Assembly: GCA_020442545.1 (NCBI GenBank)
Contig: JAGRJX010000071.1
Location: 1-10,375, forward strand
Length of the DNA: 10,375 bases
From: Lysobacterales bacterium
Lineage (GTDB): Bacteria > Pseudomonadota > Gammaproteobacteria > Xanthomonadales > Xanthomonadaceae
Reading direction: 5' to 3'
Made by a program: the position numbers and the translations under genes. The notes below the pieces were generated by a model. It saw only the letters and a list, made by a program, of their open reading frames with translations, was not told where the DNA came from and ran no database searches. This document shows, piece by piece, positions 7,253-10,375 of this stretch (position 1 is its first letter; each line of letters starts with the position of its first letter).

Positions 7253-7268
7253 TTAACGGTAGTTTAAC
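7253..7268 (-). promoter_or_regulatory. TTAAC-N6-TTAAC direct repeat upstream of oar
   Basis: Two TTAAC pentamers (7253-7257 and 7264-7268; GTTAA on the minus strand) are spaced by exactly one helical turn (11 bp). Tandem half-sites with 11-bp period are typical of OmpR/PhoB-family response regulators; assigning one here is inference. The surrounding AT-rich stretch (7261-7292) is the most promoter-like part of the region. Confidence 0.35.
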
Positions 7269-7355
7269 AGCAATTTCTTTCAGATTTGTAACTGACGCAG
7301 CGCCCGACCCGGGAATCCGCCGAGCGCCTTGGCCAAACCGTACCCCAGCGTGCGG

Positions 7356-7964
7356 TCACGCGCCCGAAACACCGGCAGCGGGTGCAAGATACGCGGCAAT
7401 GCCGTCCAGGAACATCTGCACCGACAGGGCCACCAGCAGCATGCCCATCAGACGCTCGACCGCCACCAGCACCCGGATGCCCAGCAACTTGTAGAGGTAG
7501 GTCGAGAAAAACAGGATCACGGCGGTGGCGAACCAGGCCAGGAACAGTGCCAGCGTCCATTCGGCCATGCGGCCCGGGTCGGAATTGGCCATCAGCATTA
7601 CCGCCGCCATGCCGGACGGCCCGGCCACGGCAGGCACCGCCATCGGCACAATGAACGGCTCGCCTTCCGGCACGTCGCCGAAAATGCCGTCCTTCTGCGG
7701 AAAGATCATCTTGATGCCGATCAGGAACAGGATGATGCCGCCGGCAATCGATACCGACTCCTGGCGCAGGTGCATCAATGCCAGCAGATACTGGCCGGCG
7801 AACAGGAACAGCAGCAGCACGCCGAAGGCGATCAGCAGCTCGCGGACCAGCACGATGCGGCGACGCGCCGGCGGCAATTCCTTCAGCAGGCTGAGGAACA
7901 GCGGCACGTTGCCCAGCGGGTCCAGGATCAGGAACAGCAGGATGGCGGCGGAGACGATGGACAT
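7356..7964 (-). CDS. yhgN: MarC/YhgN-family integral membrane protein
   Basis: A 202-residue inner-membrane protein aligning along its length with E. coli YhgN (about 197 aa) of the MarC (UPF0056) family. Family function is unsettled; 'multiple antibiotic resistance' and 'amino-acid transporter' names are not well proven. Landmarks: ILLFLILDPLGNVPLF (8-23, family signature DPLGN), the RRR...VREL segment after helix 1, SIAGGIILFLIGIKMIF (72-88), PFIVPMAVPAVAGPSG (103-118) and the final ERLMGMLLVALSVQMFLDGI (170-189). About six hydrophobic segments are visible. The frame is open far upstream (to 8405), but the ATG at 7962-7964 matches the YhgN N-terminus, and the upstream codons are repeat DNA. 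No clear Shine-Dalgarno site precedes it. A REP doublet and heptamer repeats separate it from the SDR gene, suggesting an independent transcript. Confidence 0.9.
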   Translation of the reverse strand: MSIVSAAILLFLILDPLGNVPLFLSLLKELPPARRRIVLVRELLIAFGVLLLFLFAGQYLLALMHLRQESVSIAGGIILFLIGIKMIFPQKDGIFGDVPEGEPFIVPMAVPAVAGPSGMAAVMLMANSDPGRMAEWTLALFLAWFATAVILFFSTYLYKLLGIRVLVAVERLMGMLLVALSVQMFLDGIAAYLAPAAGVSGA

Positions 7965-7977
7965 GGGTTGGAGCCGG

Positions 7978-8005
7978 GATTCGTGATTCGTGATTCGTGA
8001 TTCGT
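7978..8005. repeat. Four tandem GATTCGT heptamers
   Basis: Four exact copies of GATTCGT start at 7978, 7985, 7992 and 7999. A partial copy (TATTCGTGGAT) recurs at 8031-8041, between the REP arms. Read on the minus strand the array gives the spurious peptide pattern ESRITNHESR, a common artefact of over-extended genes in this bacterial group. It abuts the REP arm at 8003 and ends 14 nt before the marC-like start. Confidence 0.85.
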
Positions 8006-8072
8006 AGAGCGGAGCTTGCTCCGCATTGGTTATTCGTGGATCGAAGAGCAGCGGAGCAAGCTCCGCTCTACG
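8003..8072. repeat. Inverted REP doublet (BIME-like) with GTAG heads
   Basis: Two 22-nt arms, 8003-8024 and 8051-8072, are exact reverse complements separated by 26 nt. Each arm carries the tetranucleotide GTAG (8004-8007 plus strand; 8068-8071 minus strand) next to a short hairpin, GCGGAGC-TT-GCTCCGC (8009-8024) or its mirror (8050-8067). A GTAG foot followed by an imperfect palindrome is the hallmark of REP elements mobilised by RAYT (REP-associated tyrosine) transposases. None is encoded in this window. The doublet sits between the SDR stop (8083) and the marC-like start (7964), where it may act as an mRNA 3' stabiliser or terminator. Confidence 0.8.
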
Positions 8073-8082
8073 ACGCTTGTTG

Positions 8083-8838
8083 TCAGTGCCTGACCAGCAG
8101 CACGCCGCCATCATCCGGCGCCGGCGACGCTGCACCCGACAGCAGGTGCACGCAGGCTGGCGCGTAGGCATCGGGATTCGGCCACTGCGCCGGATCTTCT
8201 GCAGACCACGCTCGCTGCCGAAGCGGCGTGCGCATCGGGCCGGGCTGCAGTGCGACAACGCGCACCGACGTTCCCTCGTACTCGTGGCGCAACACGCCAA
8301 CCAGGCCGGCCAGACCGTGCTTGGCCACGCCGTAGCCACCCCAGTAGGCCCGCCCCACCTGCGCCAGCGGCTCCTCGACGAATACCACCGCCGCGTCCTC
8401 AGCACGCTTCAGCAGCGGCAGGCAGGCCTGGGTCAGCAGCAGCGGCGCGGACAGGTTGACGTGTATCGCGCGCAGCCAGTCCTCTGGCGCGGTCAGCGCC
8501 AGCGGCGTCAGTCCCTGGAAATCGGCGGCGGCATGCAGGATGCCGTCCAGGCGACCGCATTCGGCCTCAATGCGCTGTGCCATCTCCTCGTAGTTGGCAG
8601 GCGTCGCCCCTTCGAGGTCCAGCGGGTAGATTGCCGGTTCCGGCGCACCGGTTTCGACGAGGCGGTCGTACAGCCGGTTGAGTTTGGGCACGCGACGACC
8701 GAGCAGGACGACCGTCGCGCCGGCCTTCGCTGCGGCCAGCGCCGCGGCAGCGCCAAGGCCGCCGTGCGCGCCGGTGACCAGGACAACGCGACCGGAAAGC
8801 GCATCGGCTGGTGGTGAAAAGTCGCTGGTGCTGTGCAT
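8083..8838 (-). CDS. Short-chain dehydrogenase/reductase, YciK-like
   Basis: A 251-residue Rossmann-fold protein. The nucleotide-binding motif is VTGAHGGLG (21-29), followed by LLGRR (45-49), which suggests NADP(H) preference. The cofactor-stabilising NNAG position reads HAAA (102-105), Asn128 is present (IHVNLS), and the YxxxK motif is Y169-GVA-K173. The block GRAYWGGYGVAK aligns with YciK's GRANWGAYAASK, so the subfamily is likely YciK. The catalytic serine, expected 13 residues before Tyr169, is replaced by Glu156 (VFVEEPLAQVG), so activity is uncertain. The C-terminus keeps VRVVALQPGPMRTPLR. The ATG at 8836-8838 lies 11 nt after the glutaredoxin stop and lacks a clear Shine-Dalgarno site, so translation is probably coupled within a grxD-SDR operon. 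The substrate is unknown. Confidence 0.88.
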   Translation of the reverse strand: MHSTSDFSPPADALSGRVVLVTGAHGGLGAAAALAAAKAGATVVLLGRRVPKLNRLYDRLVETGAPEPAIYPLDLEGATPANYEEMAQRIEAECGRLDGILHAAADFQGLTPLALTAPEDWLRAIHVNLSAPLLLTQACLPLLKRAEDAAVVFVEEPLAQVGRAYWGGYGVAKHGLAGLVGVLRHEYEGTSVRVVALQPGPMRTPLRQRAWSAEDPAQWPNPDAYAPACVHLLSGAASPAPDDGGVLLVRH

Positions 8839-8849
8839 GCGACCGGCTG

Positions 8850-9173
8850 TCAATCCGCGCCAGACTGCGACTGCCCGACGATACGCGCCAGCTCGCCCTT
8901 GCCGTGAAGCTCCACCACGATGTCGCAGCCGCCGATCAGCTCGCCATTGACGAACAGTTGCGGGAAGGTCGGCCAGTTGGAGAAACGCGGCAGGTTGGCG
9001 CGGATTTCCGGATCTTCCAGCACGTTGACCGCGTGGAAAGTGGCGCCGCAGTCCTTCAGTGCCTGCACGGCGCGGCTGGAAAAGCCGCACATCGGGAACT
9101 GTGGCGTGCCCTTCATGAACAGGATGACCGGATGCGCGCTGATCTCGGCCTGGATGCGGTCCATTGCCGTCAT
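8850..9173 (-). CDS. grxD: Monothiol glutaredoxin Grx4 (CGFS type)
   Basis: A 107-residue cytoplasmic glutaredoxin of the CGFS class. These proteins bind a glutathione-ligated [2Fe-2S] cluster, often with a BolA partner, and deliver clusters to apoproteins rather than acting as general disulfide reductases. The translation has ILFMKGTPQFPMCGFSSRAV with the CGFS motif at 29-32, followed by WPTFPQLFVNGELIGGCDI (67-85), which holds the cis-proline and GG glutathione-binding elements. The length is close to E. coli GrxD (115 aa). The ATG at 9171-9173 is chosen over the upstream ATG at 9215 because GAGGG (9180-9184) lies six nt before it and the family N-terminus fits. It is followed 11 nt later by the SDR gene and diverges from sodB. 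Confidence 0.95.
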   Translation of the reverse strand: MTAMDRIQAEISAHPVILFMKGTPQFPMCGFSSRAVQALKDCGATFHAVNVLEDPEIRANLPRFSNWPTFPQLFVNGELIGGCDIVVELHGKGELARIVGQSQSGAD

Positions 9174-9187
9174 GGGATGCCCTCGAA

Positions 9188-9215
9188 ATAATGCCGACCC
9201 GCTGATATCGATCAA
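9188..9215 (-). promoter_or_regulatory. Weak candidate promoter of grxD
   Basis: On the minus strand, TTGATC (9210-9215) and CATTAT (9188-9193) are spaced by 16 nt, each matching four of six consensus positions. The predicted start would be only about 8 nt before the ATG, so the Shine-Dalgarno site would sit at the extreme 5' end. The real promoter may therefore lie further upstream. Confidence 0.3.
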
Positions 9216-9281
9216 AGATGGCGATCAATCGGGCCGCGAAGTCGTGTCGTTGGTGGCGCGCCGCTCGGGGCGTCGCCGGCT

Positions 9282-9290
9282 TGGTATCAT
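9282..9290 (+). promoter_or_regulatory. Candidate extended -10 promoter of sodB
   Basis: TGGTATCAT contains TATCAT (five of six -10 matches) preceded by an extended-10 TG. It would start transcription near 9297, giving a leader of about 58 nt before the sodB ATG. No good -35 is present 17 nt upstream. Confidence 0.45.
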
Positions 9291-9342
9291 TTTACGGTAC
9301 TTCGGCCGGCAACGCGCGGCCGCCACCCCACCGATTCCGAGC

Positions 9343-9349
9343 AAGGAGG
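9343..9349 (+). promoter_or_regulatory. Strong Shine-Dalgarno site of sodB
   Basis: AAGGAGG lies five nt before the ATG at 9355. It fixes the start and suggests high translation. Confidence 0.85.
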
Positions 9350-9354
9350 CCACC

Positions 9355-9930
9355 ATGGCTATCGAACTTCCGTCGCTGCCGTACGACCGCGAGGCGCTGG
9401 CGCCGCACATTTCCGGCGAAACCATCGACTATCACTACGGCAAGCATCACCAGGCCTACGTCAACAATCTCAACAAGCAGATCGCCGGTACCGAATTCGA
9501 GTCGCTATCGCTGGAAGACATCATCGGCAAGGCGCAGGGCGGCATGTTCAACAACGCCGCGCAGATCTGGAACCACAGCTTCTACTGGAGCTGCCTGTCA
9601 CCCAACGGTGGCGGCACGCCGGAAGGCAAGGTCGCCGATGCCATCAACGCCGCCTTCGGCAGCTTCGATGCGTTCAAGGAGCAGTTCACCCAGACCGCCG
9701 TCACCACCTTCGGCTCCGGCTGGGCCTGGCTGGTGCAGCGTCCGGACGGCGGCCTGGCGCTGGTCAGCACGGCCAACGCCAACACCCCGCTGACCGGCGC
9801 GGACAAGCCGCTGCTGACCTGCGACGTGTGGGAACACGCCTACTACGTCGATTACCGCAACGCGCGGCCCAAGTACATCGAGGCCTTCTGGAACCTCGTG
9901 AATTGGGATTTCGCGAACAAGAACCTCTGA
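9355..9930 (+). CDS. sodB: Iron superoxide dismutase SodB
   Basis: A 191-residue cytoplasmic Fe-SOD that converts superoxide to hydrogen peroxide and oxygen. The metal ligands are all visible: His27 (YHYGKHH), His74 (IWNHSFYW), Asp157 and His161 (DVWEHAYY). Iron rather than manganese specificity is suggested by Gln70 in FNNAAQIWNH and by the TTFGSGWAWLV block; both match E. coli SodB, as does the ending NWDFANKNL. The length equals the family norm (about 192 aa). The preceding divergent gene encodes an iron-sulfur glutaredoxin, and the following gene a radical SAM protein, so the neighbourhood is iron and redox themed. No terminator separates sodB from the radical SAM frame, and the sodB stop overlaps that frame. 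Fur control is common for sodB but no Fur box was recognised. Confidence 0.97.
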   Translation: MAIELPSLPYDREALAPHISGETIDYHYGKHHQAYVNNLNKQIAGTEFESLSLEDIIGKAQGGMFNNAAQIWNHSFYWSCLSPNGGGTPEGKVADAINAAFGSFDAFKEQFTQTAVTTFGSGWAWLVQRPDGGLALVSTANANTPLTGADKPLLTCDVWEHAYYVDYRNARPKYIEAFWNLVNWDFANKNL

Positions 9931-10375
9931 ATCCGGGACGCCCGGCCGCGAAGGACGCGGCCGGAACCCCTTCGCCGCGCGGACGGGCGACGCCCGAGAA
10001 CCCGCCGAACCGTTTCGTGCCGATCCGCTACGAGCCCGAAGCGGACGAGCTGGAAGCACAGGCCCGCGCCTTCCCGGACGGACGACAGCTCGCGACCCAG
10101 GTCTTCGAGGACGCGGCCCGCTCGATCCTCAACCCCATCGACTCGCCCGACCTCCCGTTCAGGTGGACGGTCAACCCCTACCGTGGCTGCGAGCACGGTT
10201 GCATCTATTGCTACGCCCGCCCGGCCCACGCCTACGTCGATCTCTCGCCGGGGCTCGATTTCGAGAGCCGAATCTTCTACAAGCCGGGTGCGGCCGCGCA
10301 GCTACGGACCGAGCTCGCCCGTCGCGGCTACGCCTGCGCCCCGATAGCCTTCGGCGCCAACACCGACCCCTACCA
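9903..10375 (+). CDS. PA0069-family radical SAM protein, N-terminal part (cut by window edge)
   Basis: Partial gene running off the right edge. The frame (codons beginning at positions divisible by three) encodes a basic/proline-rich N-terminus with PRGRATPENPPNRF, then ARSILNPIDSPDLPF, NPYRGCEHGCIYCYARPAHA and YVDLSPGLDFESRIFYKP, and ends in GANTDPY. The CxxxCxxC motif (CEHGCIYC, codons 10188-10211) binds the radical SAM [4Fe-4S] cluster. The wording around it matches the PA0069/SplB-like family, whose substrate is not established to my knowledge. The start is unresolved: no ATG exists in frame after sodB, and the candidates are TTG 9903 and GTG 9828 inside sodB, CTG 9927 overlapping the sodB stop, or GTG 10017, which would remove the conserved RGRA segment. 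TTG 9903 is given provisionally. Translation may be coupled to sodB. Confidence 0.85.
   Translation, partial: MGFREQEPLNPGRPAAKDAAGTPSPRGRATPENPPNRFVPIRYEPEADELEAQARAFPDGRQLATQVFEDAARSILNPIDSPDLPFRWTVNPYRGCEHGCIYCYARPAHAYVDLSPGLDFESRIFYKPGAAAQLRTELARRGYACAPIAFGANTDPY
9942..9964 (+). other. GC-rich stem-loop just after sodB
   Basis: CCGGCCGCG (9942-9950) and CGCGGCCGG (9956-9964) form a perfect 9-bp stem around AAGGA. No U-tract follows (AACCCC), so it is not a standard intrinsic terminator. It lies inside the radical SAM reading frame if that gene starts at or near the sodB stop. It could attenuate read-through or protect the sodB mRNA 3' end. Confidence 0.5.

Larger units (their letters stand above)
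7102..7355 (-). other. Intergenic/leader region between marC-like and oar genes
   Basis: No gene was found in these 254 nt. It holds the receptor's Shine-Dalgarno site (7108-7113), a small 5-bp hairpin (GCGGC/GCCGC, 7137-7151), the large two-tier hairpin at 7162-7205, a GC palindrome CCCGGCCGGG (7243-7252) and the TTAAC direct repeat at 7253-7268. No clear intrinsic terminator for the upstream marC-like gene was seen. Confidence 0.6.

Noticed and set aside
7965..8405. N-terminal extension of the marC-like gene on the minus strand
   Set aside because: The extra codons are the antisense of the SDR gene plus the REP and heptamer repeats. The MarC/YhgN N-terminus aligns from the ATG at 7964.
8839..9228. 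Long minus-strand frame joining upstream DNA to the SDR gene (start at 9228)
   Set aside because: The portion before 8838 is the out-of-frame shadow of the glutaredoxin gene. The SDR domain starts a few residues after the ATG at 8838.
1..10375. Search for a defence island, toxin-antitoxin pair, prophage, IS element or CRISPR array
   Set aside because: No transposase, integrase, nuclease-helicase set, small toxin-antitoxin pair or spaced direct-repeat array was seen. Genes are housekeeping or common accessory types with uniform GC-rich codon use.

Overview
The window looks like an ordinary chromosomal segment of a GC-rich gammaproteobacterium, most likely of the Xanthomonadales (Lysobacter/Luteimonas/Rhodanobacter-type). 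Three things suggest this: an Oar-type TonB-dependent receptor, a GTAG-headed REP doublet next to tandem GATTCGT heptamers (a dispersed repeat style I associate with this group), and close similarity of the housekeeping proteins to gammaproteobacterial families. The assignment is from memory of these families; no search was run. There is no phage, transposase, CRISPR array or defence island in the window.

Layout. Positions 1-311 (minus) hold the N-terminal third of a UvrB excinuclease gene that continues beyond the left edge. Diverging from it is a lone FimT/GspH-type minor pilin (483-1061, plus), followed by a tRNA-Asn(GUU) gene (1114-1190) with its own recognisable promoter and a strong terminator hairpin, which is probably shared with the convergent ppnN gene. 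From 1256 to 8838 every gene is on the minus strand. Read in the direction of transcription these are: the SDR oxidoreductase downstream of the CGFS glutaredoxin (8850-9173), a MarC/YhgN membrane protein, a large Oar-like TonB-dependent receptor (3901-7101) closed by a perfect intrinsic terminator, a protein with two cyclic-nucleotide-binding-like domains fused to a rhodanese domain (2724-3740), and PpnN nucleosidase (1256-2626). On the plus strand, sodB (9355-9930) diverges from the glutaredoxin. It is followed with no gap by a PA0069-family radical SAM gene that is cut by the right edge and lacks an obvious start codon.

Functional grouping. The right end (monothiol glutaredoxin, iron superoxide dismutase, radical SAM protein) concerns iron-sulfur and oxidative-stress metabolism. 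The ppnN and cNMP/rhodanese pair may form a small stress-signalling unit. The Oar receptor is a separate surface-uptake gene with a long structured leader.

I found no convincing new multi-gene system. The points most worth a second look are the exact inverted REP doublet between marC and the SDR gene, the two-tier hairpin in the oar leader with an 11-bp-period direct repeat upstream, the cNMP-rhodanese fusion beside ppnN, the loss of the catalytic serine in the SDR protein, and the missing start codon of the radical SAM gene.
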